Origin: Kofleriaceae bacterium | GTDB taxonomy: Bacteria; Myxococcota_A; Polyangia; Haliangiales; Haliangiaceae | DNA: 35,696 bases | Reading direction: 5' to 3' | NCBI GenBank assembly: GCA_025357755.1 | Contig: JANXOP010000116.1 | Location: 1-35,696 of the forward strand | In this document: piece by piece, positions 1 to 6,752 of the stretch | Numbering within the stretch: position 1 is the first letter of the stretch | How the letters are laid out: each line of letters opens with the position of its first letter | The notes under the pieces: model-generated | Databases searched by the model: none | Told to the model about the DNA's origin: nothing | What the model saw: the letters and a program-made list of their open reading frames with translations, nothing else | Made by a program: the position numbers and the translations under genes

Positions 1-375
1 GAGCCGAGCACGGATCTCGGGATTCGCACGCAGCAGCTCGCTCACGATCGGCAACACGTAGAGCCGGCCGAACACGAGTGGCGCCGCGATCACGAGCTCG
101 CCGCGCGGCATCGTGAGCTCGCCCGCCGCGATCCGATCTGCCTCGCCGAGCTCCTCGAGGATCCGGCGCGCGGCGATCGCGTAGACCTGCCCGGCTTCGG
201 TCATGACCAGGCGGCGGCTCGTCCGCACGAACAGCGCGGTCGCGAGGTGCGACTCGAGCTCCGCGACCTTGCGGCTGACCGTCGGTAGCGGTTGCGCGAG
301 CACCCGCGCGGCGGCCGAGAGGCTCCCCGCATCGACCGCCGCCACGAAGGTGCGCAGCGCCTCGAGCTGATTCAT
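1..375 (-). CDS. LysR-family transcriptional regulator (C-terminal part outside window)
   Basis: The first 125 residues of a LysR-type DNA-binding regulator are visible; the rest lies beyond the left edge. It starts MNQLEALRTFVAAVDAGSLS and continues into a winged helix-turn-helix with the family pattern SLSAAARVLAQPLPTVSRKV and LVMTEAGQVYAIAARRILEE (residues 18-75). The effector-binding domain begins near residue 92 (RGELVIAAPLVFGRLYVLP). The ATG at 373-375 is the natural family start. It diverges from the PPOX flavoprotein at 454, with 78 bp between, the usual arrangement for a LysR regulator and its target. The inducer cannot be told from this fragment. The family call is secure; the target is inference. 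Confidence 0.93.
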   Translation of the reverse strand, partial: MNQLEALRTFVAAVDAGSLSAAARVLAQPLPTVSRKVAELESHLATALFVRTSRRLVMTEAGQVYAIAARRILEELGEADRIAAGELTMPRGELVIAAPLVFGRLYVLPIVSELLRANPEIRARL

Positions 376-429
376 GTAGATCTCATTTTTCGAGAGGATA
401 CCTCGCAAAATAGCCATCTAGTCACGATT

Positions 430-449
430 TACGGTAGGCCCTACGGTAG
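430..449. promoter_or_regulatory. Operator-like direct repeat and palindrome between LysR and PPOX genes
   Basis: TACGGTAG occurs at 430-437 and again at 442-449, a 12-bp period. The centre also forms the palindrome GTAGG-C-CCTAC (434-444). A second inverted repeat, GAGG-ATA-CCTC, lies at 394-404. TACGGT at 442-447 could also serve as a -10 element 6 nt before the PPOX start codon. A LysR binding site is expected in this gap, but the sequence alone does not show which repeat is bound. Confidence 0.35.
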
Positions 450-453
450 CTGC

Positions 454-960
454 ATGACCCCGTTCAGTGATGCCGTCAAGGCTGTCCAGACCGCGCGTGG
501 TTCACGCAAGGGCTACGCGAAGCTCGAGGCGCGCGGCGGCTTTGCCGACGCGATCACGCCGGAGCTAGCCGCGTGGCTCGGCGAGCAGACCACGTCCTAT
601 CTCGCGAGCGCGAGCGCCGATGGTCAGCCGTACATCCAGCATCGCGGCGGCCCGCCCGGGTTTCTGCGCGTGCTCGATGCGCACACGCTCGCGTGGGTCG
701 ACTACGTCGGCAACCGGCAGTACATCTCGACCGGCAACCTCTCGGAGAATGCGAAGGCGTGCTTGTTCGTGATGGACTACGCACGCAAGCAGCGCGTGAA
801 ATTCTGGGGCACTGCGAAGGTCATCACCGACGATGCCGAGCTCGTCGCTTCGCTGATGCCGGCGGGCTACGCTGCGAAGCCCGAGCAGGTGATCGTGTTC
901 AGTATCGAGATGTGGGATGGCAACTGCCCACAGCATATTCCCGACGTCGGAGAGCTCTAG
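454..960 (+). CDS. Pyridoxamine 5'-phosphate oxidase-family FMN-binding protein
   Basis: 168-residue protein of the PPOX-like split-barrel flavoprotein family, predicted cytoplasmic. The fold signature is EQTTSYLASASADGQPYIQH (from about residue 46), followed by a glycine-rich turn, a strand with RVLDAHTLAWVDYVGNRQY, and GNLSENAKACLFVMDYARKQ, typical of FMN-binding split barrels. The C-terminal IEMWDGNCPQHIP is common in the subgroup annotated as pyridoxamine 5'-phosphate oxidase-related. These proteins bind FMN (some bind F420 or haem) and usually reduce small molecules; the substrate is unknown and true PdxH activity is unlikely. The frame is open upstream to 292, but that part would run into the divergent LysR gene; the ATG at 454 fits the domain. 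It is a likely target of the adjacent LysR regulator. Confidence 0.87.
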   Translation: MTPFSDAVKAVQTARGSRKGYAKLEARGGFADAITPELAAWLGEQTTSYLASASADGQPYIQHRGGPPGFLRVLDAHTLAWVDYVGNRQYISTGNLSENAKACLFVMDYARKQRVKFWGTAKVITDDAELVASLMPAGYAAKPEQVIVFSIEMWDGNCPQHIPDVGEL

Positions 961-977
961 ATCTCGACGACGAATCA

Positions 978-1042
978 CCCCGATCGGAGCGCGATCATCG
1001 GCTCGCGGGTTACGATCGGGGTAGCGAAGGTGCTCGCTTTTT
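978..1042 (+). terminator. Inverted repeat plus small hairpin with T-tract after the PPOX gene
   Basis: Two structures follow the stop codon at 960. CCCCGATCG (978-986) pairs with CGATCGGGG (1013-1021), 9 bp around a 26-nt loop. Then AGCGA (1023-1027) pairs with TCGCT (1034-1038) around 6 nt and runs into TTTTT (1038-1042). The second is a plausible though short rho-independent terminator. The rest of the 961-1184 gap shows no gene. Confidence 0.42.
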
Positions 1043-1184
1043 CGGGATCGTCACCGTCGGACTTTCCCCCAGTTCCCGACGACGATCCGATCGAAATCCG
1101 GCGCGAGCTTCGACGACAGTGTGTGATACCGACGGAGAGTGTCCACCTAGCGCTCGCGATGCAGATCCGTAGAGTAGTTCTTCG

Positions 1185-3014
1185 ATGAAGCAGTTCGCCT
1201 CGCTCGCGTTTGCACTTGCTGTGGTTGCATGTGGTGGCAAGGGTGGAACCGGTGGAGGCGATGGCACCGATGCAGGTAGCGGTGGCACCACCAGCGACTC
1301 GACCACCAGTGCTCCGCCGGTCTGCGGCGATAGCCACCTCGATAGTGGCGAGACCTGCGACGACGGCAACACCACGAGCAACGATGGTTGCTCGGCGGAC
1401 TGCCAGATCGAGTCCGGCTTTGCCTGCGGCGATCCGGGCACGATCTGCTTGTCGACGCACACGTGCGGCAACGGCATCATCGAAGCGACCGAAGGCTGTG
1501 ACGATCACAACACCCACGCTGGCGATGGCTGCGGCGCGAACTGCCAGATCGAACCGGGCTGGCAGTGCCCGACCGCGGGCATTCGCTGCAGCGCCGCTTT
1601 GTGCGGCGATGGCATCGTCGCGGGCACCGAAGAGTGCGACGACGGTAACGGCGCGGGCAGCGATGGGTGCAGCGCCGCCTGTAAGGTCGAGACCGGCTGG
1701 GCCTGTCCCGACGCGAACATGGCGTGTCACCACACGACCTGTGGAGACAACGTCAAAGAAGGCCTCGAGGAATGCGACGACGGCAACCACGACCTCGGCG
1801 ATGGCTGCAACCCGCAATGTCAGCGCGAGCCGCAGTGTCTCGACGGCACCTGCACCGCGGTGTGCGGCGACGGTGTGCTCCAGACCGGTGAAGAATGCGA
1901 CGACGGCAATCTCAACAACTTCGATGGCTGTTCGAGTACCTGTACCGTCGAGACCGGCTTCGCGTGCACGACGGTGACGCCGGCCGATGCCGCGAGCGTT
2001 GCGGTCTCGATCGTCTATCGTGACTTCAAGGGCTTCTACCAGGCCCATACCCAGAATTCTCAGGGCATCGGCACCCTACAGACAGGTGGTCACATCGACT
2101 TCGAGAACGCGAACGGTGCCGAGGCCGGCATCCTCGGCGCGCTCTACACGCCGATGGTCAGCCACAAGCCGGTCTACGCGCTCACCGCCGCGACGAGCAC
2201 CACCACGCATGGCCAGTCGACGTTCGACCAGTGGTACCGCGACACCATGGGCGTCAACATCAGCTACGCCGACACCCTGACCATCCCGCACACCGGTGCG
2301 GCCAACTCGGGCACGTACCTGTTCGCGAACGACTCGTTCTATCCGCTCGACGGTCGCGGCTGGGCGACGCAGACCCCGGCCGAGGTCCTCTACAACAACC
2401 ACAACTTCAGCTTCACCTCGGAGCTCCGCTACTGGTTCACCTATACCGGTAACGAGGTCCTCTCGTTCTACGGCGACGACGACGTATGGGTGTTCGTGAA
2501 CAACCGCCTCGCGCTCGACATCGGTGGCGTCCACGGCAAGACCTCGGGCTCGATCACGCTCTCGAACATGGCGGCGTCGACCAAGCTCAACCTGGTCGTC
2601 GGCCACACCTACGAAGCGGTCGTGTTCCAGGCCGAGCGCCACACCTCGGCGTCGAACTACGAGCTCACGCTCAAGGGCTTCAACGCACCGAAGAGCGTGT
2701 GCACCGATCACTGCGGCGATGGCGTGACCTCGACGAACGAGGTCTGTGACGACGGCGTCAACATGGGCGGCTACGGCTCGTGCGCGCCGGGCTGCCTCGC
2801 CTTCGGGCCGCGTTGTGGCGATGGCATCGTCCAGGCCGGTCACGAGCAGTGCGACGACGGCACGAACGTCGGTGGCTATGGTCACTGTCTGCCGACCTGC
2901 ACGCTCGGTCCGCGCTGCGGCGATGGCATCGTGCAGTCCGACCACGAACAGTGTGACGACGGCAACGATAACCCGAACGACGGTTGCGACGCCTGCCAGA
3001 CGCCTATTCTGTAG
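1185..3014 (+). CDS. Cys-rich surface lipoprotein: DUF4215 repeats flanking a fibro-slime domain
   Basis: 609-residue predicted lipoprotein: signal peptide with the lipidation cysteine at residue 16 (FALAVVAC), then a Gly/Ser/Thr linker. Five DUF4215-type repeats follow (about residues 47-265), each built on CGDG...E.CDDGN...DGCS..C.(V/I)E.G..C. A fibro-slime/PA14-like domain occupies about 270-505, with DFKGFYQ, FTSELRYWFTYTGNE, FYGDDDVWVFVNNRLALDIG and GGVHG. Three more, shorter Cys repeats close the protein (about 508-605). The family is common in myxobacteria and Dictyostelium and is thought to act in extracellular matrix, adhesion or calcium/sugar binding; no catalytic residues are evident. 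TAGAGT at 1170-1175 may be a -10 giving an almost leaderless mRNA. The 3' end overlaps the opposing gene by 11 bp. Confidence 0.9.
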   Translation: MKQFASLAFALAVVACGGKGGTGGGDGTDAGSGGTTSDSTTSAPPVCGDSHLDSGETCDDGNTTSNDGCSADCQIESGFACGDPGTICLSTHTCGNGIIEATEGCDDHNTHAGDGCGANCQIEPGWQCPTAGIRCSAALCGDGIVAGTEECDDGNGAGSDGCSAACKVETGWACPDANMACHHTTCGDNVKEGLEECDDGNHDLGDGCNPQCQREPQCLDGTCTAVCGDGVLQTGEECDDGNLNNFDGCSSTCTVETGFACTTVTPADAASVAVSIVYRDFKGFYQAHTQNSQGIGTLQTGGHIDFENANGAEAGILGALYTPMVSHKPVYALTAATSTTTHGQSTFDQWYRDTMGVNISYADTLTIPHTGAANSGTYLFANDSFYPLDGRGWATQTPAEVLYNNHNFSFTSELRYWFTYTGNEVLSFYGDDDVWVFVNNRLALDIGGVHGKTSGSITLSNMAASTKLNLVVGHTYEAVVFQAERHTSASNYELTLKGFNAPKSVCTDHCGDGVTSTNEVCDDGVNMGGYGSCAPGCLAFGPRCGDGIVQAGHEQCDDGTNVGGYGHCLPTCTLGPRCGDGIVQSDHEQCDDGNDNPNDGCDACQTPIL

Positions 3015-3414
3015 GAGACGTGTCCGCCGGCTTCGGCTTGTCCGCCACGATGAAGGACACCCCGATCACGTTCGGCTTGTCGACGCCGGCCGGTTTGTTG
3101 TTGTTGTCGTAGAAGATGACCTGGAGCGGGCCGCGAAGCTCGAGGCCCTGCGAGGCAGTCGGCGTATCGCGATGATGGTCGTCGAGCTTCACGGTCTCGC
3201 TGACCGCGTAGACCTCGACGTTGCCCGCCTTGATCGAGACCGTCGTCCCGGCCGCCGGTGCGAGCGAGCCGCGTGAGGGGCCTTTGTCCTTGGAGCCGGC
3301 CGGAAACACGTAGAGCTCCTTGATCGTGCGGTCGGTCTGGTTGACCAGCGACACGGTCTGGAGCTGGGCACCACCACAGGCGGTCAACCACGCGACCAGG
3401 AACAGGCGCTTCAT
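3004..3414 (-). CDS. Small hypothetical lipoprotein
   Basis: 136 residues. The N-terminus MKRLFLVAWLTACGG is a short lipoprotein signal with the lipobox cysteine at residue 13. The mature part has a beta-rich pattern, SLVNQTDRTIKELYVFPAGS, resembling small myxobacterial periplasmic proteins with an N-T-I-LYV core, but I cannot name a family. The tail (DKPKPADTSPTE) is charged and probably disordered. Its start overlaps the stop of the small membrane protein upstream (3411-3414, ATGA), so the two are probably translated together. Its 3' end overlaps the opposing fibro-slime gene by 11 bp. Function unknown. Confidence 0.75.
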   Translation of the reverse strand: MKRLFLVAWLTACGGAQLQTVSLVNQTDRTIKELYVFPAGSKDKGPSRGSLAPAAGTTVSIKAGNVEVYAVSETVKLDDHHRDTPTASQGLELRGPLQVIFYDNNNKPAGVDKPNVIGVSFIVADKPKPADTSPTE

Positions 3415-3599
3415 GTCGCCACTCGTAGCACGAGCGCGAGGATCGCGAGCACACCGACGATCACGACGAACGCCGTGAAGAACGTCGCGTTACTCATGTG
3501 CCAATCGACCGGCGCGTAGCGACCGTTCGGCAGCAGGTGGACGCGATCCGCCATGTCGCGGGTCTCCGTCTTCATCAAGCGCATCTGGGAGACCGTCAT
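3411..3599 (-). CDS. Small single-pass membrane protein
   Basis: Up to 62 residues with one C-terminal membrane helix (ATFFTAFVVIVGVLAILALV) after a polar N-terminus containing RVHLLPNGRYAPVDWHMSN. The start is uncertain: ATG at 3599 sits only a few nt past the T-run of a terminator, while the internal ATG at 3554 has GGAG about 9 nt upstream and would give 47 residues beginning MADRVHLLPNG. I think the shorter form is at least as likely. The 4-nt ATGA overlap with the lipoprotein downstream suggests a two-gene unit. No family recognised. Confidence 0.6.
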   Translation of the reverse strand: MTVSQMRLMKTETRDMADRVHLLPNGRYAPVDWHMSNATFFTAFVVIVGVLAILALVLRVAT

Positions 3600-3603
3600 G
3601 GGT

Positions 3604-3628
3604 CAAAAATTGTCCCCCGATCTCGGGG
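3604..3628 (-). terminator. Rho-independent terminator after the zinc-ribbon gene
   Basis: On the minus strand CCCCGA-GA-TCGGGG (3628-3615) is followed by GACAA and then TTTTT (to 3605). It begins 13 nt after the stop codon of the zinc-ribbon gene (3641), a normal placement. It separates that gene from the two small minus-strand genes downstream. Confidence 0.65.
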
Positions 3629-3640
3629 CGGATCGCAAAC

Positions 3641-4162
3641 TTACGGTCGAACGCGGATCGGTGCGGCCGCGCTGCACAGCGGGCAGCCCTCGGCTACGAC
3701 CGCGTGATCGCACGCTTCACAGGCGAAGGCGACGACGTGATAGCCGGGGTCACCGAGCTCGGCGAGGGGCTGCGGCTTCGGCGTTTCACCACCACCACTC
3801 TTCGCGGTCGCCGGCACGAGCGCGATCGCGAGCAGCTCGAGCTCGTTGCACTTCGGACAGCGTTTCGGCACGGCGAGCTTGCTCGGTTCGCCGAGCGCGA
3901 TCGCGAGCTTGTCCGGCGCGTTGCAGCGCGGGCACATGTCGCTCGAGAACGCGACGTGCTTGCACGTGACGCACGTGATGCGATAGGTGCCATCGACGAA
4001 CTTCTCGCCGTCGTGAGCCCACTTCCCGGCGGTGGTCGCCTCCGCGAGCATGATGCCGACCGTACGATCGATGAAGCTGTGAATCTCCAGCGTCGCGCCA
4101 CCACACGCCGGGCAGCCAGCATCAATCGCGAGCTCGAAAGCCGGTTGGTCGAGTGCACCCAT
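3641..4162 (-). CDS. Zinc-ribbon-like protein with six CXXC motifs
   Basis: 173 residues with no signal peptide. Six CXXC pairs are spread along the chain: CPAC (about 17), CVTC (about 64), CPRC (about 77), CPKC (about 102), CEAC (about 148) and CPLC (about 158), enough for three zinc ribbons if paired in order. Between them are hydrophobic KLAIAL and ELLAIALVPA stretches and a Gly/Pro linker (KSGGGETPKPQP). Such proteins are usually general metal-binding scaffolds or nucleic-acid or protein adaptors; no enzyme motif is visible. GAAGGA lies just ahead of the start codon and may be its ribosome binding site. The gene diverges from the reductase at 4201 with only 38 bp between. Confidence 0.75.
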   Translation of the reverse strand: MGALDQPAFELAIDAGCPACGGATLEIHSFIDRTVGIMLAEATTAGKWAHDGEKFVDGTYRITCVTCKHVAFSSDMCPRCNAPDKLAIALGEPSKLAVPKRCPKCNELELLAIALVPATAKSGGGETPKPQPLAELGDPGYHVVAFACEACDHAVVAEGCPLCSAAAPIRVRP

Positions 4163-4205
4163 GCGGTCCTTCTACCGCGTCCGTGCGCTAACGTGCACCC
4201 ATGCG
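4153..4205. repeat. 13-bp direct repeat overlapping both divergent start codons
   Basis: GTGCACCCATGCG occurs at 4153-4165 and 4193-4205, exactly 40 bp apart. The first copy covers the start codon of the minus-strand zinc-ribbon gene and the second that of the plus-strand reductase gene. TAACGT at 4189-4194, 6 nt before the plus-strand ATG, is a possible -10 element for a leaderless transcript. Each copy contains the palindrome GTGCAC. Confidence 0.5.
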
Positions 4206-5172
4206 ACTCGTGATCCTCGGCGCCGGTGCGATCGGCGGAGTAGTGGCTGGTCATCTCGCGCGTGCCAACCGCGACGTGCTCTTGCTCGCGCGCGGCGAGC
4301 ACCTCGCGGCGATCCGGGCGAACGGATTGCGCGTCGACACGGTCGAGGGTGGGTTCACCGTCGAGGTGCCGTGTGCCGCGCCGCCCTCTCCGGGACAGGG
4401 TGATCGGATCGCCTGGCGCGACGACGACGTGCTCGTCGTCGCGCTCAAGACCCAGGATGTCAGCGGCGCGCTCGCGCTCCTCGACGCGCCCGCGCGGATC
4501 CCGATCGTGTGCTTGACCAATGGTCTCGAGGCCGAGCGGATCGCACTGCGCCATGCGCGCGAGGTCTACGGCTGCTGCGTGATGATGCCGGCCGCGTATC
4601 TCGTGCCCGGGACCGTGCAGACCTTCGGGGTGCCTGTCCCGGGGCTCCTCGATCTCGGGCGCTATCCCGATGGCACCGGCGAGCTCGCAGATGCGCTCGC
4701 CGGTGAATTGATCGTCGCCGGTTTCGGCTGCGAGGTCCGCGCGAACATCATGAAGTGGAAGCGCTACAAGCTGCTCGACAACCTGGCGAACGCCGCCGAA
4801 GCGCTGAGCGGTCCCGCGGCACGTACCTCGACGGTCGCGGTGCTCGCGAAGGCCGAAGGTCGCGCGGTGTACGAAGCGGCAAATCTAGCGTGCGTCACGC
4901 CCGACGAAGATCGTGCGCGCCGCGGCGACTTCAAGCACGCCGAGATCGCGGGCGTGCCACGCGGCGGTGGCTCGACGTGGCAGAGCCTCGCGAAAGGTGG
5001 TGGCCTCGAGACCGACTACTTGAACGGCGAGATCGCGATGCTCGGTCGGTTGCATGGCGTCGCGACGCCGATCAACGAAGCCCTGCAGGCGCTCGCCGCG
5101 GAGGCGGCGCGGACGCGGCAGCCCGCCGGAACGTTGCCTCTCGGTGACCTGATCGCGCGCATCGTCGCGTAA
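4201..5172 (+). CDS. 2-dehydropantoate 2-reductase (ApbA/PanE) family protein
   Basis: 323-residue NADPH-dependent reductase of the ketopantoate reductase family. The N-terminal Rossmann domain opens with MRLVILGAGAIGG (GxGxxG at 7-12); VCLTNGLEAE near residue 103 carries the conserved Asn (N107). The C-terminal helical domain has MKWKRYKLLDNLANA, where K190 and N194 align with the catalytic Lys and a conserved Asn of PanE. PanE reduces ketopantoate to pantoate for coenzyme A synthesis, but this copy is not next to panB or panC, and the family has many paralogues acting on other 2-keto acids, so pantothenate synthesis is not assured. No Shine-Dalgarno sequence is seen. The barrel gene follows within 40 bp in the same direction and is probably cotranscribed. 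Confidence 0.85.
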   Translation: MRLVILGAGAIGGVVAGHLARANRDVLLLARGEHLAAIRANGLRVDTVEGGFTVEVPCAAPPSPGQGDRIAWRDDDVLVVALKTQDVSGALALLDAPARIPIVCLTNGLEAERIALRHAREVYGCCVMMPAAYLVPGTVQTFGVPVPGLLDLGRYPDGTGELADALAGELIVAGFGCEVRANIMKWKRYKLLDNLANAAEALSGPAARTSTVAVLAKAEGRAVYEAANLACVTPDEDRARRGDFKHAEIAGVPRGGGSTWQSLAKGGGLETDYLNGEIAMLGRLHGVATPINEALQALAAEAARTRQPAGTLPLGDLIARIVA

Positions 5173-5207
5173 GCAACTCGCCGCAGCACACCGTGGTCAC
5201 ACGGCGG

Positions 5208-6248
5208 ATGAAGCGCTGGTGGATGACGATCGTGATCGCGACAATGCCGACGGCCGCACGCGCCGATGATCCTCCGAGCGCAGCCCCCGGTGCGACGCCC
5301 CCCACGCAGCACCCGCCGACCGGCACGTTCGAGATCGGAGCGAGCTACAAGACCGACGACGGCTTTGGCGCCTCGGCGAAGGTCGCGCAACCGGATCTGT
5401 TCGGCACCGGCAAGCTGCTGTCGCTCGATGCCACCGTGACCGAGCGCGAGCAACGGTTCACCGCGCGGTTCCTCGATCCGCACGTGCTCGGCAGCGACGT
5501 CCAGGTCGACACCTCGATCGTCGGGGATGCCAAGCACCTCGCCGGCTTCACGCGCGCCGCGCTCGGCCCGAGCATCTCGCTGTCGCACATGATCGCGGCG
5601 CATACGCGGGCGTACGTGATGTACAGGTTCGAGAACGTCACCGAGCAACCCGATCACGGCCCTGCCCGCTCGCCGTACGACATCGGCGCGCTGCGACTTG
5701 GCGACGAGTACGACACCTTGTCGGAGCCCTTCCTCGCGAAGCACGGTTCGCGCGTGGGCGCGTACATCGAGGTGGCGACCGCGGGCCTCGGCTCCGAGGT
5801 CGAGGAGGTGCACTCGAAGACATTCGCGGAGACGCACCGCGCGATCGGTGGTGGCATGACGCTCCACCTGCGCGGCTCGCTGGAGAATGTCTCGAGCCTT
5901 TCGAACCAGGCCCTGCCTGCCGGCGAGCGGTTGTACTTCGATGGGTCGAGTCAGATCCGCGGCTATGCCCCGAACCAGTTCGGGCCCCGCGATGGTACCG
6001 GCACTCGGCTCGGCGGAAACTTCTCGTTCTACGGCAGTGCCGAGCTCGAGGCTCCGATCACGCACGAGCTCTCCGCGGTTGGCTTCGTCGATGGGGGTGG
6101 CCTGTTCGACGCGCATGCTGGTCAGCTCGCGGCGTCGACCGGGTTCGGGCTGATCTGGCGATCGCCGATCGGTCCGATCGGCGGCTACCTCGCATGGACG
6201 GCCGAGGGTGGTCCGACGTTCGGGTTCGGTGTCGGCCCTTCGTTCTGA
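5208..6248 (+). CDS. Omp85-type outer-membrane barrel without POTRA domains
   Basis: 346 residues. The start at 5208 gives a clean signal peptide (MKRWWMTIVIATMPTAARA); an in-frame GTG at 5193 would add five residues. After a Pro-rich linker (20-40) comes a beta-barrel with Omp85/surface-antigen hallmarks: ERLYFDGSSQIRGYAPNQFG, where RGY at 251-253 matches the L6 (V/I)RG(F/Y) motif, LGGNFSFYGSAELEAPI, VGFVDGGGLFD, GLIWRSPIGPIGG and a terminal aromatic in GVGPSF. Omp85 proteins fold or export proteins through the outer membrane, but they normally carry N-terminal POTRA domains, and none fits before residue 40. It could be a reduced, patatin-less or partner-dependent Omp85, or a passive barrel. 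It follows the reductase gene by 20-35 bp. Confidence 0.82.
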   Translation: MKRWWMTIVIATMPTAARADDPPSAAPGATPPTQHPPTGTFEIGASYKTDDGFGASAKVAQPDLFGTGKLLSLDATVTEREQRFTARFLDPHVLGSDVQVDTSIVGDAKHLAGFTRAALGPSISLSHMIAAHTRAYVMYRFENVTEQPDHGPARSPYDIGALRLGDEYDTLSEPFLAKHGSRVGAYIEVATAGLGSEVEEVHSKTFAETHRAIGGGMTLHLRGSLENVSSLSNQALPAGERLYFDGSSQIRGYAPNQFGPRDGTGTRLGGNFSFYGSAELEAPITHELSAVGFVDGGGLFDAHAGQLAASTGFGLIWRSPIGPIGGYLAWTAEGGPTFGFGVGPSF

Positions 6249-6257
6249 CGAGAAACC

Positions 6258-6273
6258 TGACATATAGCTGTCA
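6258..6273. promoter_or_regulatory. Operator-like inverted repeat centred on a -10 hexamer
   Basis: TGACA-TATAGC-TGTCA (6258-6273) is a perfect 5-bp-arm inverted repeat. Its centre, TATAGC, is a good -10 candidate for the GFA-type gene, giving a leader of about 20 nt that contains AAGG 7 nt before the ATG at 6297. A repressor bound here would cover the promoter. Longer flanking arms CCTGA/TCAGG (6256-6260 and 6276-6280) also pair. Confidence 0.5.
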
Positions 6274-6296
6274 AATCAGGCAGGCAAGGTCTGGAG

Positions 6297-6725
6297 ATGA
6301 AGACCCACCAAGGTTCCTGTCACTGTGGCGCGATTCGCTTCGAAGCCGACCTCGATCTCTCGCAGGGCGGCACGATGTGCAACTGCTCGATCTGCTCCAA
6401 GCTCGCGTTCTTCTCGTCGAAAGCACAGCCCGAGCAGCTCCGGGTGACCGCTGGCGAAGCCAACCTCGGCAGCTACGAGTGGGGTGCGCGAATCGGCCAG
6501 CGTTACTTCTGCCGGGCGTGTGGCGTCCACATGTTCGGCCGCGGCGATCTGAAGGAGCACGGAGGTGCATTTGCCTCGGTCAACATCCACTGCCTCGACG
6601 ATGTCGATCCCTCGAGCGTGAGCGCGATGTACTGGGACGGTCGCCATGACAACTGGCAAGCCGGCCTCGCATCGAAGCCGTGGCCGTTCGTGCCGGTTGC
6701 GGGCAGTGCCAAGGTCGCGATGTAG
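6297..6725 (+). CDS. GFA-family zinc protein (glutathione-dependent formaldehyde-activating enzyme-like)
   Basis: 142 residues of the Gfa/CENP-V zinc fold. Zinc-ligand cysteines are all present: GSCHCGAIRFEA (C8, C10), CNCSICSK (C28, C30, C33) and YFCRACGVHMF (C72, C75). Length and order match the family. The founding member was described as helping formaldehyde react with glutathione, though that activity is debated and most members are uncharacterised; here only a zinc-binding, thiol-related role can be claimed. AAGG 7 nt before the ATG is one of the few recognisable ribosome binding sites in the window. The operator-like repeat at 6258-6273 suggests the gene is individually regulated. Confidence 0.88.
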   Translation: MKTHQGSCHCGAIRFEADLDLSQGGTMCNCSICSKLAFFSSKAQPEQLRVTAGEANLGSYEWGARIGQRYFCRACGVHMFGRGDLKEHGGAFASVNIHCLDDVDPSSVSAMYWDGRHDNWQAGLASKPWPFVPVAGSAKVAM

Positions 6726-6752
6726 GTAACGCGCGCAGCTAGATTGCCGACG

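Noticed and set aside
292-453. N-terminal extension of the PPOX gene
   Set aside because: It would overlap the LysR start and intergenic operator; its peptide is Arg-rich and unlike the family.
975-2048. Long minus-strand frame opposite the fibro-slime gene
   Set aside because: It is an Ala/Val/Arg-rich mirror of the DUF4215 repeats with no domain or signal; the plus-strand gene has clear motifs.
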